NCBI RefSeq assembly: GCF_009796805.1
Contig: NZ_CP047029.1
Span: forward strand, 1,167,501-1,231,500
Direction of reading: 5' to 3'
DNA length: 64,000 nt
From: Algibacter sp. L1A34
Lineage (GTDB): Bacteria; Bacteroidota; Bacteroidia; Flavobacteriales; Flavobacteriaceae
Shown here: positions 26,090 to 34,289 of the stretch, piece by piece
Layout: every line of letters begins with the position of its first letter
Position numbering within the stretch: the stretch's first letter is position 1
Notes under the pieces: model-generated
What the model saw: only the letters and a program-made list of their open reading frames with translations
The model's database searches: none
What the model was told of the DNA's origin: nothing
Program-made: the position numbers and the translations under genes

Positions 26090-27219
26090 TTAATAAACGC
26101 CTTCTCATAAAACACCTTTTAGCTCACAATGACGAGAACAGTTTTTATGACAAAAAGCGGAAAATTGATATTGGTCACAAGGAAGGAAAAGCTAAATTTT
26201 TAAAACACGTTTGTGCCTTATCAAATAGCAACCCCAAGAACAACTCGTATATTGTAATTGGTGTTGAAGATGAAGATAATAATATTGTTGGTGTCGATTT
26301 TTTTGATGATAGTAAAATTCAAAATTTAATAAATGCATATTTAACCAATCCACCAATTGTTCAATATGAAAACATTCCGTTTCCTCATTTACCAGATAAT
26401 AAAGTAGTTGGCTTAGTAACTATTAGACCAACAGGAAAACTAACATCACTCAAGAAAAATGTTTGGAAATATTATGGAGGCTCTGTGTTTTTTAGAGACG
26501 GAAGCATAAGTATGCCAAAGGTTTTCGATGTTGAAATTGAAGACGTAAACTCTGAAATTGTTGAAGCCATAGAAAAAAACGCCCAAAACAATATAGAACA
26601 CACGCTCGATGGGGTTTTCGACTTCATGAAAAACCGAGTAGATTACAACCCGCAATATAAAGTGTTTAAAGAATATTTTGTAATCTGTTGGGCCGGACAA
26701 AAAAAGATAACGAAAGATCAAGTTTATTTTTCAAGAGTAGATATTAAACTAATAAACGAACAGGTACTTCTCTTTTTTTCAGCACTTGACGAAGTATCCA
26801 TAATAATAGACGATGATACTTTTAAAATTATTGAATATGTTAATTTAGGGTTTCAAAACTCAAATAAATATTATCCATTAGAAGAAACCGTTATTAAATT
26901 TGAAAATAATGTCAGCTACACTATTGAAACTAAACTTCTATTTCAGCCTCCACAGTATGATAAAAAACTTTTATACCACATTTACAATACCAATAACGCT
27001 ATTTTAGAAAAACTAAAAAAAGGACTAACAATAACCAAAGAAGAAGACAACGATTTAAAAAACCTACCAGTCACCTATTTAATTTGTTACCTTAACTTAT
27101 TTCATGAAGCTATAGATAAACTCAACGAAGCCAAACCTTATTTAAAATTATACAACGGAGAAGTTTACACCTTATACAAAGAAACCATCAGGGTTTTAAG
27201 AAAAATAAAATATAGTTAA
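26086..27219 (+). CDS. AlbA_2 (Schlafen AlbA-type) domain protein
   Basis: A 377-residue protein. The N-terminal 150 residues form an AlbA_2 putative nucleic-acid-binding domain: EGKAKFLKHVCALSNSNPKN, SYIVIGVEDEDNNIVGVDFF, PIVQYENIPFPHL, then the FRDGSISMP ending. The first motif usually starts with E-x-K-E; here it is HKEGKAKF. The remaining 220 residues match nothing I recognise and contain no obvious membrane segment. AlbA_2 proteins in bacteria are often regulators or parts of accessory loci. It is coupled to an SDR gene (4-base overlap). A terminator-like hairpin lies 79 bases after the stop. Confidence 0.8.
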   Translation: MINKRLLIKHLLAHNDENSFYDKKRKIDIGHKEGKAKFLKHVCALSNSNPKNNSYIVIGVEDEDNNIVGVDFFDDSKIQNLINAYLTNPPIVQYENIPFPHLPDNKVVGLVTIRPTGKLTSLKKNVWKYYGGSVFFRDGSISMPKVFDVEIEDVNSEIVEAIEKNAQNNIEHTLDGVFDFMKNRVDYNPQYKVFKEYFVICWAGQKKITKDQVYFSRVDIKLINEQVLLFFSALDEVSIIIDDDTFKIIEYVNLGFQNSNKYYPLEETVIKFENNVSYTIETKLLFQPPQYDKKLLYHIYNTNNAILEKLKKGLTITKEEDNDLKNLPVTYLICYLNLFHEAIDKLNEAKPYLKLYNGEVYTLYKETIRVLRKIKYS

Positions 27220-27297
27220 CCATAAATTAACATAAAAAATAGCTATTAAATAAAATTAAGATTAAATTTGTCATGCTATTAATCTTTTTAAGATATA

Positions 27298-27348
27298 AAC
27301 CTTGATGCTAGTTTTTAATTATATTAAAAACAGTTCAAGGTTTTTTTT
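27298..27348 (+). terminator. Terminator after the SDR/AlbA_2 pair
   Basis: An outer stem AACCTTGA / TCAAGGTT encloses an inner stem GTTTTTAAT / ATTAAAAAC, followed by eight Ts. Together with the small frame at 27395-27505 this is all I can see in the 335-base gap at 27220-27554. Confidence 0.75.
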
Positions 27349-27394
27349 GTTAAAAAACCACAGAACGATTTAAGTGAATACAAATATTTCTTAA

Positions 27395-27505
27395 ATGAAA
27401 CACACTATTCAACAAATAAAAACGTTAAAGCACATGATAACAAGCTCAAAAAACAACCTTTTATCGATACTTTTAGTCGTTTCACAGGTATTTATACGTA
27501 AATAG
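27395..27505 (+). CDS. Possible 36-residue peptide with hydrophobic centre
   Basis: ATG to TAG with one hydrophobic stretch (NNLLSILLVVSQVFI). It lies upstream of the PID-CTERM-like gene on the same strand. There is no similarity I recognise, and an AT-rich gap easily yields frames of this length, so it may be spurious. Confidence 0.2.
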   Translation: MKHTIQQIKTLKHMITSSKNNLLSILLVVSQVFIRK

Positions 27506-27554
27506 TAGATTTAATCCTTTGTTAGTTGAGTTTTTTTAATATTTTTACCAGATA

Positions 27555-27749
27555 ATGACAATACAAAACAAAAGAATATTTGCCTCAATCTTATTTGTAT
27601 TAATAAGTTTTGTATGTACCGCTCAAGGTAACATGCCGCCCCCGCCATTACCTCCATCATTCCCTGGCTTACCAATAGACGGCGGAGTGATTATAGGAGC
27701 TTGCGTCGGTGTATTTTATGGTGCTAAAAAACTATTAAAACGAAGCTAG
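27555..27749 (+). CDS. Minimal PID-CTERM-like sorting-tail peptide
   Basis: A 64-residue protein with a signal peptide (MTIQNKRIFASILFVLISF, cleavage probably after CTAQ), a Pro-rich stretch (NMPPPPLPPSFPGL), then PIDGGVIIGACVGVFYGAKK and a basic end LLKRS. The end matches the Flavobacteriia C-terminal sorting tail with a PID signature, one membrane helix and a basic cluster, which I recognise from memory. After removal of both signals only about 20 residues, half of them Pro, would remain. The last 15 bases overlap the convergent riboflavin synthase gene. No sorting enzyme is seen in the window. Confidence 0.8.
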   Translation: MTIQNKRIFASILFVLISFVCTAQGNMPPPPLPPSFPGLPIDGGVIIGACVGVFYGAKKLLKRS

Positions 27750-28322
27750 TTTAGCCACATATTTCCCTAAAACATCAAATTCGAGATTAACAACACTACC
27801 TTTCTTAAAGGTTTTGAAGTTCGTATGCTCATAAGTATAAGGTATAATAGCGACACTAAAACTATCCTTTTTAGAGTTCACAACAGTTAAACTTGTTCCG
27901 TTTACAGTTATGGATCCTTTTTCAATAGTTAAATTATTGTTTACATCAAAATTGTAACTAAAAGTAAACACCCAACTTCCATTTGCTTCTTCAACATTTG
28001 TACAAATTGCGGTTTGATCCACATGCCCTTGAACAATATGCCCATCAAGACGATCACCTAATTTCATGGCGCGTTCTAAGTTGACCTTATCATTAATTTT
28101 TAAGGTATTTAAATTAGTTTTATCTAGTGTTTCTTTAATAGCGGTAACGGTATACTCATCATTATCTACAGCTACAACCGTTAAACAAACCCCATTGTGA
28201 GCTACACTTTGATCTATTTTTAATTCCGAAGTTATTCCGCTTTTAACGGTAATATGCAGATTATCTAATTCTTTTTTTAGGCTTGAAACTTCTCCTATAT
28301 CTTCAATTATTCCGGTAAACAT
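27735..28322 (-). CDS. ribE: Riboflavin synthase, alpha subunit
   Basis: A 195-residue enzyme that converts two 6,7-dimethyl-8-ribityllumazine molecules to riboflavin. It has two lumazine-binding repeats: the first from MFTGIIEDIGEV with SVAHNGVCLTV, the second from DRLDGHIVQGHVD with ITVNGTSLTVV. The length is normal. It is transcribed divergently from pdxA; the shared gap of 76 bases holds a promoter-like element for each gene. The ribF gene lies 29 kb away. Confidence 0.95.
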   Translation of the reverse strand: MFTGIIEDIGEVSSLKKELDNLHITVKSGITSELKIDQSVAHNGVCLTVVAVDNDEYTVTAIKETLDKTNLNTLKINDKVNLERAMKLGDRLDGHIVQGHVDQTAICTNVEEANGSWVFTFSYNFDVNNNLTIEKGSITVNGTSLTVVNSKKDSFSVAIIPYTYEHTNFKTFKKGSVVNLEFDVLGKYVAKLASF

Positions 28323-28343
28323 AGTATTATCTGTTTATTTAGT

Positions 28344-28376
28344 TAAATTTGCAACAGCAATTGAATTTCAAAATTA
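28344..28376. promoter_or_regulatory. Divergent promoter elements for ribE and pdxA
   Basis: TAAATTTG at 28344-28351 reads on the plus strand towards pdxA, leaving a leader of about 40 bases. TAATTTTG reads on the minus strand at 28376-28369 towards ribE. Both fit TAnnTTTG, so the two transcripts would start within the same 40 bases; no clear -33 element was found for either. Confidence 0.5.
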
Positions 28377-28398
28377 CAAACAAAAGTTGTCTTTTTTA

Positions 28399-29469
28399 AT
28401 GAAGCAAGCAGAAAATATAATAGTAGGAATATCTATAGGAGACCTAAATGGTATAGGTGGAGAAATTATTTTAAAAACTTTTGAAGACGAAAGAATTTTA
28501 GATTTCTGTACACCAGTTATTTTTGCATCTATAAAAGTAATGAGTTTTTTAAAAACCCATTTTAACTCGGGCATAAACTTTCATAGCATAAATAGCGTGA
28601 ATCAAATAACCACAGGGAAAGTAAATGTATTTAATACATGGAAAGAACCTGTAAAAATTAATTTTGGCCAAGAAGATTTAAAAATTGGTGAATATGCAGT
28701 AAAATCTTTAGCATCGGCAACCAAAGCTTTAAAAGATGGAGATGTTGATGTATTGGTAACCGCTCCAATTAACAAACATAATATACAGTCTGAAGATTTT
28801 AAATTCCCAGGGCATACCGATTATTTAGCACAAGAATTAGAAGGAGAAAGCCTCATGTTCATGGTAACCGATACTCTAAGAGTCGGCTTATTAACAGACC
28901 ATGTGCCCGTAAAAGATATATCAACACATATTACAGCCGAATTAATTCAGCAAAAAATAGCAACGGTATACAAATCCTTAGTAACAGATTTCAACATACA
29001 AAAACCAAAAATTGCTGTTTTAGGTATTAATCCGCACACAGGAGATAATGGTGTTATTGGTAGTGAAGATGATGATATATTAAGACCAACACTTAAAAAA
29101 ATAAAAGAATCTGGCAAACTAGTTTACGGCCCTTATGCCGCAGATAGTTTCTTTGGATCGGATAATTATAAAAATTTCGATGCTATAATTGCATCATATC
29201 ACGATCAAGGCCTTATTCCCTTTAAAACCTTATCATTTGGTCAAGGCGTTAATTTTACAGCAGGACTAAATAAAATACGCACTTCGCCAGATCATGGCAC
29301 AGCTTACGAAATAGCAGGAAAAGGAGATGCTAACGAAAATTCATTTAAGGAAGCTTTATTTACTGCTTTAAAAATATACAAGAACAGAACTGAATTCGAA
29401 GAATTAACTTCAAACCCATTAAAAAAAGCCCCTCGAAACGAACGCAGTAAAAACTATAAAGACAGGTAG
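28399..29469 (+). CDS. pdxA: 4-hydroxythreonine-4-phosphate dehydrogenase (PdxA)
   Basis: The ATG at 28399 (MKQAENIIVGISIGDLNGIG) is preferred over a TTG four codons upstream. The 356-residue enzyme oxidises 4-phosphohydroxy-L-threonine in the DXP-dependent pyridoxal phosphate pathway. Typical segments are SIGDLNGIGGEIILKT, TAPINKHNI, FPGHTDYLA (His metal ligand), AVLGINPHTGDNG and ASYHDQGLIPFK, with further metal ligands expected in the His residues. It lies upstream of the yceD-rpmF-fabH block on the same strand, but a 129-base gap with its own promoter suggests separate transcription. Confidence 0.95.
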   Translation: MKQAENIIVGISIGDLNGIGGEIILKTFEDERILDFCTPVIFASIKVMSFLKTHFNSGINFHSINSVNQITTGKVNVFNTWKEPVKINFGQEDLKIGEYAVKSLASATKALKDGDVDVLVTAPINKHNIQSEDFKFPGHTDYLAQELEGESLMFMVTDTLRVGLLTDHVPVKDISTHITAELIQQKIATVYKSLVTDFNIQKPKIAVLGINPHTGDNGVIGSEDDDILRPTLKKIKESGKLVYGPYAADSFFGSDNYKNFDAIIASYHDQGLIPFKTLSFGQGVNFTAGLNKIRTSPDHGTAYEIAGKGDANENSFKEALFTALKIYKNRTEFEELTSNPLKKAPRNERSKNYKDR

Positions 29470-29568
29470 TAATAGGTGTTTTCTGCCATAAACACGATAT
29501 ATCTTTCTTTAAAAGAAAGATATAAACAAAAAAAAGTTCATAAGTAACGCCACGTAAATAAAAATTTA

Positions 29569-29576
29569 TATATTTG
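29569..29576 (+). promoter_or_regulatory. Probable promoter -7 element for yceD-rpmF
   Basis: TATATTTG fits TAnnTTTG exactly and lies 22 bases before the chosen yceD start, giving a leader of about 15 bases. No clear -33 element was found. Confidence 0.5.
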
Positions 29577-29598
29577 CAGGCTCAAATTAGAAGTGATA

Positions 29599-30141
29599 AT
29601 GAAGCCATTAAAAGAGTTTACAATTCCATTTGTAGGGTTAAAGATCGGCAAACATCAATTTAAGTTTGATATTAAACAAGCGTTCTTTGAACATTTTGAG
29701 TATGAAGATTTTAACAATGTAAACGTTAAAGCAGATGTGATCTTAGAAAAAAAGGCCACATTGCTAGAGTTAGATTTTAAAATCTCAGGTTCTGTTAACG
29801 TAAATTGCGATTTAACAAACGAACCTTACGACCAATCGATTGAAAACGATTTTCATTTGGTGGTTAATTTCGGTGATGAATATAACGATGAAAACGTTGA
29901 TATTCTAATACTACCTCACGGTACTTACGAAGTTAGCATTGATCAATACATTTATGAACTAATTGTATTATCTGTTCCAATAAAACGTATTCATCCAGGT
30001 GTAGAAGATGGAACATTAGATTCCGACATACTTGATAAATTAGAACAATTAAGCCCTGGGCTTAAAGAAAAAAACGAACAAAACGAGGATGATATAGATC
30101 CTCGCTGGAATACATTAAAGAAATTATTAACGGATAAATAA
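29599..30141 (+). CDS. yceD: DUF177 (YceD family) protein
   Basis: The ATG at 29599 (MKPLKEFTIPFVGLKIGKH) is chosen over a GTG two codons before it. The 180-residue protein has the DUF177 core with VNCDLTNEPYDQSIENDFHL, where family members usually carry CxxC-type cysteines; only one Cys is left here. The C-terminal EQNEDDIDPRWNTLKKLL (DPRW box) is diagnostic. It precedes rpmF by 9 bases, the universal yceD-rpmF pairing. A role in large rRNA and ribosomal protein homeostasis is family knowledge. Confidence 0.92.
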   Translation: MKPLKEFTIPFVGLKIGKHQFKFDIKQAFFEHFEYEDFNNVNVKADVILEKKATLLELDFKISGSVNVNCDLTNEPYDQSIENDFHLVVNFGDEYNDENVDILILPHGTYEVSIDQYIYELIVLSVPIKRIHPGVEDGTLDSDILDKLEQLSPGLKEKNEQNEDDIDPRWNTLKKLLTDK

Positions 30142-30150
30142 ACATATAAA

Positions 30151-30351
30151 ATGGCACATCCTAAAAGAAAAATCTCGAAAACAAGAAGAGATAAAAGAAG
30201 AACACATTACAAAGCAACTGCGCCACAGATTGCTACTTGCCCAACAACAGGTGAGCCGCATTTATACCACAGAGCACATTGGCATGAAGGTAAATTATAC
30301 TATAGAGGTCAAATATTAATTGACAACTCAGAAGTAGAAAACGTAGCATAA
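30151..30351 (+). CDS. rpmF: 50S ribosomal protein L32
   Basis: A 66-residue basic protein starting [17 protein letters not shown], with the [20 protein letters not shown] core. The zinc-ribbon cysteines common in other bacteria are reduced to one Cys, as is usual for Bacteroidota L32. It is co-transcribed with yceD and followed by a terminator at 30373-30398. Confidence 0.97.
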   Translation: MAHPKRKISKTRRDKRRTHYKATAPQIATCPTTGEPHLYHRAHWHEGKLYYRGQILIDNSEVENVA

Positions 30352-30372
30352 CATTATGCATGCATATAATAA

Positions 30373-30398
30373 AACACTCATTTATGAGTGTTTTTTTT
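30373..30398 (+). terminator. Rho-independent terminator after rpmF
   Basis: The stem AACACTCAT / ATGAGTGTT is followed by a run of eight Ts. It separates yceD-rpmF from fabH. Confidence 0.9.
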
Positions 30399-30529
30399 AT
30401 GAAATTACTTTTCGAATAGCAAAAAAACGTAAATTGCGTAAAATTCCGCTCGGTTTAGTGGTTTTTAAAACAATTTTGATCGTTTTTGTTCAATTTTAAT
30501 GATTTTTCAGTCAAACCAACTAAAAAGTT

Positions 30530-31528
30530 ATGAGTAAAATCTCTGCAGCAATTACAGCTGTTGGTGCTTATGTACCGGAATACGTATTAACCAATCAGAT
30601 CCTTGAAACGATGGTTGATACAAATGATGAATGGATTACTTCTAGAACAGGAATTAAAGAACGCCGTATTCTTAAAGACGATGGTAAGGGTACATCGTAC
30701 CTAGCAATAAAAGCCGCTCAAGACCTAATAAACAAAAAAGGTATTGACCCAAAAGATATAGAACTTGTTATTGTTGCTACAGCAACTCCAGATATGAAAG
30801 CTGCTTCAACAGCATCATTTACAGCATCAGAAATTGGTGCTATAAATGCTTTTTCTTTTGATATGGACGCGGCATGTTCTAGTTTTTTATTCGGAATGTC
30901 TGTTGCTGCTAGTTATATTGAATCTGGCCGTTATAAAAATGTATTGTTGATTGGAGCGGATAAAATGTCTTCAATTATTAATTATAAAGATAGAGCCACT
31001 TGCATTATTTTTGGAGATGGAGCTGGAGCAGTTCTTTTCGAACCTAATGAAGAAAATCTAGGCTTACAAGATGAATATTTAAGAAGTGACGGAACAGGTC
31101 GTGATTTTTTACAAGCCACTTACGGTGGATCATCTCATGCCTTAACTCACGAAATATTAGATCAAGGTGGGCAATATGCTTTTCAAGAAGGTAGAACCGT
31201 CTTTAAAAATGCTGTTTTTAATATGGCCGATGCTGCTGAAAAAATATTAAAACGTAACAACTTAACTAAAGACACTGTAGATTGGTTAGCTGCGCACCAA
31301 GCAAACAAACGTATTATTGATGCAACAGCAAACCGTATGGATTTACCAACAGAAAAGGTAATGATAAACATAGAAAAATACGGAAACACAACATCTGCAA
31401 CACTCCCTTTACTTATAAACGATTACGAATCCCAACTTAAAAAAGGAGATAACGTTATTTTCGCTGCCTTTGGAGGTGGATTTAACTGGGGATCTATTTA
31501 TTTAAAATGGGCTTATAACACAAAGTAA
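30530..31528 (+). CDS. fabH: 3-oxoacyl-ACP synthase III (FabH)
   Basis: A 332-residue enzyme starting fatty-acid synthesis by condensing acetyl-CoA (or a branched acyl-CoA) with malonyl-ACP. The catalytic triad is complete: C116 (DAACSSF), H256 (AAHQANKR) and N286 (KYGNTTSA). The motif NDEWITSRTGIKERRI near the N-terminus is typical of KAS III. It lies 24 bases ahead of accB, so fabH-accB-accC is probably one operon feeding and starting acyl chains. The C-terminus GGGFNWGSIYLKW is intact. Confidence 0.96.
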   Translation: MSKISAAITAVGAYVPEYVLTNQILETMVDTNDEWITSRTGIKERRILKDDGKGTSYLAIKAAQDLINKKGIDPKDIELVIVATATPDMKAASTASFTASEIGAINAFSFDMDAACSSFLFGMSVAASYIESGRYKNVLLIGADKMSSIINYKDRATCIIFGDGAGAVLFEPNEENLGLQDEYLRSDGTGRDFLQATYGGSSHALTHEILDQGGQYAFQEGRTVFKNAVFNMADAAEKILKRNNLTKDTVDWLAAHQANKRIIDATANRMDLPTEKVMINIEKYGNTTSATLPLLINDYESQLKKGDNVIFAAFGGGFNWGSIYLKWAYNTK

Positions 31529-31552
31529 CTACCAACCTAAAAAACCAAAATT

Positions 31553-32035
31553 ATGGATATAAAAGAGATTCAAAACTTAATTAAATTTGTTGCAAAATCT
31601 GGAGCAAGCGAGGTTAAATTAGAAATGGACGATATTAAAATCACCATTAGAACAGGCTCAGAGTCCGATACAACTATCGTACACCAAGTCCCTGCAGCTC
31701 ACCAAATGCCACAAATAGCGCAACAAGCAGCAGTACCCGTAAATACAGAAGCAGTAGCACCAGTAGCTGCAGCACCTGCCGACGAAGATTCAAAATATAT
31801 TACTATTAAATCACCAATTATTGGTACGTTCTATAGAAAACCATCACCAGATAAACCTTTATTTGTTGAAGTAGGTCAAAACATTGCAGAAGGTGACGTA
31901 CTTTGTATTATAGAAGCCATGAAACTTTTCAACGAAATCGAATCTGAAATTTCAGGAAAAGTCGTAAAAATATTAGTGGACGATTCTTCACCAGTAGAAT
32001 TCGACCAACCTTTATTCTTGGTAGATCCATCTTAA
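31553..32035 (+). CDS. accB: Acetyl-CoA carboxylase biotin carboxyl carrier protein
   Basis: A 160-residue protein: an N-terminal helical part (MDIKEIQNLIKFVAKSGASE), an Ala/Pro/Val/Gln-rich linker (about residues 45-80) and a biotinyl domain (about 82-160) with the biotin-accepting Lys124 in EAMKLF. The protruding-thumb segment typical of BCCP is present (PSPDKPLFVEVGQNIAEGD). It is followed by accC after a 91-base spacer carrying heptamer repeats. Confidence 0.96.
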   Translation: MDIKEIQNLIKFVAKSGASEVKLEMDDIKITIRTGSESDTTIVHQVPAAHQMPQIAQQAAVPVNTEAVAPVAAAPADEDSKYITIKSPIIGTFYRKPSPDKPLFVEVGQNIAEGDVLCIIEAMKLFNEIESEISGKVVKILVDDSSPVEFDQPLFLVDPS

Positions 32036-32040
32036 TTTGA

Positions 32041-32068
32041 AGTTTAAAGTTTAAAGTCTAAAGTTTAA
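32041..32068 (+). repeat. Tandem AGTTTAA heptamer repeat between accB and accC
   Basis: Four head-to-tail copies of AGTTTAA (the third has AGTCTAA) occupy 32041-32068, directly after the accB stop. Another short duplication of AAACTCTT follows at about 32104-32118. Short tandem repeats in intergenic spacers are also seen in the bat operon but with a different unit. Confidence 0.75.
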
Positions 32069-32126
32069 CACCAAGTGATAAACTTATATTCTCATAAACC
32101 ATAAACTCTTAAACTCTTAAAAAGAT

Positions 32127-33479
32127 ATGTTTAAAAAAATATTGATAGCCAATAGAGGTGAAATAGCACTACGTGTTATTAGAACCTGTAAAGAAATGGG
32201 CATAAAAACGGTTGCGGTTTACTCAACTGCCGATGCCGAAAGTTTGCACGTAAAATTTGCCGACGAAGCCGTATGTATTGGCCCAGCAGCAAGTAGCGAA
32301 TCTTACTTAAAAATGTCGAATATAATATCTGCGGCAGAAATTACAAACGCAGATGCCATTCACCCAGGATATGGTTTTTTATCAGAAAACGCTAAGTTTT
32401 CTAAAATCTGTGAAGAACATGGTATCAAATTTATTGGTGCATCTCCAGAGATGATCGATCGTATGGGAGATAAAGCAAACGCTAAAGAAACCATGAAAGC
32501 TGCTGGAGTACCTTGTGTACCTGGAAGTGATGGGGTTATAGAAACTTTTGAAGATTGCATACGTATTGCCGATGAAACCGGTTACCCTGTAATGCTTAAA
32601 GCCTCTGCCGGTGGTGGTGGTAAAGGTATGAGAGGTGTTTTTAAACCAGAAGATTTAAAAGACGCATGGGATTCTGCAAGACAAGAATCTAAAGCTGCTT
32701 TTGGAGACGACGATATGTACATGGAAAAACTTATCTTAGAGCCGCGCCATATTGAAATTCAAATCGTAGGTGACTCGAACGGTAAAGCATGTCATTTATC
32801 AGAAAGAGATTGCTCAATCCAACGTCGTCACCAAAAATTAACAGAAGAAGTACCGTCCCCATTCATGACGACTGCTCTACGTAAAAAAATGGGAGATGCC
32901 GCTGTAAAAGCAGCCGAATATATTAAATACGAAGGCGCTGGAACCATTGAATTCTTAGTTGATAAGAATCGTAACTTCTACTTCATGGAAATGAATACTC
33001 GTATCCAAGTAGAACACCCAATTACAGAACAAGTAATAGATTTCGATTTAATACGCGAGCAAATTTTAGTAGCTGCAGGTGTGCCAATTTCAGGTAAAAA
33101 CTACACGCCAAAATTACACTCTATAGAATGCCGTATTAATGCCGAGGATCCATTTAACAACTTTAGACCATCTCCAGGACTAATAACTACATTACATGCA
33201 CCAGGAGGTCACGGCGTTCGTTTAGACACTCACGTATACGCAGGTTACTCTATACCTCCAAACTACGATTCTATGATTGCAAAGTTAATTACAACTGCGC
33301 AAACTAGGGAAGAAGCCATTAGTAAAATGAAACGTGCGTTAGATGAATTCGTTATCGAAGGCATCAAAACAACTATTCCGTTCCATAGACAATTAATGGA
33401 TCATCCAGATTATTTGGCAGGTAATTATACCACCAAATTCATGGAAGATTTTGTATTAAAAAAACAAGTTGAAGAATAA
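32127..33479 (+). CDS. accC: Acetyl-CoA carboxylase, biotin carboxylase subunit
   Basis: A 450-residue ATP-grasp enzyme that carboxylates biotin on AccB. It has the N-terminal domain [20 protein letters not shown], the glycine-rich ATP loop [13 protein letters not shown], the [14 protein letters not shown] catalytic segment and the C-terminal domain with [15 protein letters not shown]. The length is standard. It is the last gene of the fabH-accB-accC run and is followed by a terminator at 33486-33518. Confidence 0.97.
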   Translation: MFKKILIANRGEIALRVIRTCKEMGIKTVAVYSTADAESLHVKFADEAVCIGPAASSESYLKMSNIISAAEITNADAIHPGYGFLSENAKFSKICEEHGIKFIGASPEMIDRMGDKANAKETMKAAGVPCVPGSDGVIETFEDCIRIADETGYPVMLKASAGGGGKGMRGVFKPEDLKDAWDSARQESKAAFGDDDMYMEKLILEPRHIEIQIVGDSNGKACHLSERDCSIQRRHQKLTEEVPSPFMTTALRKKMGDAAVKAAEYIKYEGAGTIEFLVDKNRNFYFMEMNTRIQVEHPITEQVIDFDLIREQILVAAGVPISGKNYTPKLHSIECRINAEDPFNNFRPSPGLITTLHAPGGHGVRLDTHVYAGYSIPPNYDSMIAKLITTAQTREEAISKMKRALDEFVIEGIKTTIPFHRQLMDHPDYLAGNYTTKFMEDFVLKKQVEE

Positions 33480-33485
33480 ATAATT

Positions 33486-33518
33486 AAAAACTCCGGAAAT
33501 CATTTTCGGAGTTTTTTT
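33486..33518 (+). terminator. Rho-independent terminator after accC
   Basis: The stem AAAACTCCGGAAA / TTTTCGGAGTTTT (short loop TCAT) is followed by Ts. Together with the repeat element at 33541-33704 it fills most of the 348-base gap before the next gene. Confidence 0.9.
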
Positions 33519-33540
33519 GGTTTAAACCCATTCTATAAAA

Positions 33541-33704
33541 ATAATTTGGGCGTTACCACAAGGGTCGGGCTTTCCGCTATATCTTTATTTGCGCAAAACC
33601 TGTCTCAGCTCCCAAAAAAGAATTATTCAAGTAGCGAAGTTCTAACCACCAATATTTTATTTCTTATAAAGCACAAAAAAGTATGCCGCATCAATCCCTA
33701 ACGC
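33541..33704 (+). repeat. Dispersed intergenic repeat, copy A (about 164 bases)
   Basis: The block starts ATAATTTGGGCGTTACC and contains GGGTCGGGCTTTCCGCT; it ends with CAATCCCTAACGC. The outer hexamers GCGTTA and TAACGC are complementary. The same head and tail occur on the opposite strand at 61118-61214, and the head alone at 39229-39348. It has no coding frame of note. It may be a non-autonomous mobile element or a structured RNA; see findings. Confidence 0.75.
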
Positions 33705-33827
33705 GAACTCGGCTTTAAAACAAAACACCGTAAATTAAGAAAATCAATCTTCTTCATTAATCAATACAATCCTAATCACCCCAATTAAAAATACACTATT
33801 TTAGTCGCCTTGAACACAAAACAACAA

Positions 33828-34289
33828 ATGAAACAATCTATAGAAATTAAGCAAAAACTATTCAAGATATGTTTAGAATCTATAGATTCTAGGTTCCAGA
33901 CCATACAAAATACTATAAACGAAATTCAGGAATCTTTAACTTCAGAAACCAAAAGTAGTGCTGGAGACAAACACGAAACAGGTCGCGCAATGTTGCAATT
34001 AGAACGTGAAAAGGCAGGTAATCAACTCGCTGAAATAAACAAAATAAAAATAGCTCTTTCCAAAATTGATGTATCAAAAACATCACAAACTATAGGTTTA
34101 GGTAGTATTATTTATACTTCGCAAGCCAATTACTATATTGCTATTAGCTCTGGTGAATTAACATACAACAACCAAAAATTCTATGCCATTTCACCAAACA
34201 CACCTATTGGGCAGTTGCTAATGGGGAAAACAGTTGAGGACTCTATTAAGTTTAGAAATCAAAATTTTAAAATTAAATCTGTCTTATAG
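33828..34289 (+). CDS. GreA/GreB-like transcription factor
   Basis: I start at the ATG 33828-33830 (MKQSIEIKQKLFKICLESID) rather than an upstream TTG. The 153-residue protein has an N-terminal coiled coil (about 5-85) whose turn reads SSAGDKHETGRAMLQLERE, comparable with the GD-SEN-EY tip of GreA, where acidic residues act in RNA cleavage. The C-terminal part (about 90-153) is an FKBP-like fold ending GQLLMGKTVEDSIKF, close to GreA's GxALLGK-VGD segment. I infer binding in the RNA polymerase secondary channel. Proteins like this in Bacteroidota are often labelled 3-oxoacyl-ACP synthase by mistake. It converges with, and overlaps by 6 bases, the next gene. Confidence 0.75.
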   Translation: MKQSIEIKQKLFKICLESIDSRFQTIQNTINEIQESLTSETKSSAGDKHETGRAMLQLEREKAGNQLAEINKIKIALSKIDVSKTSQTIGLGSIIYTSQANYYIAISSGELTYNNQKFYAISPNTPIGQLLMGKTVEDSIKFRNQNFKIKSVL

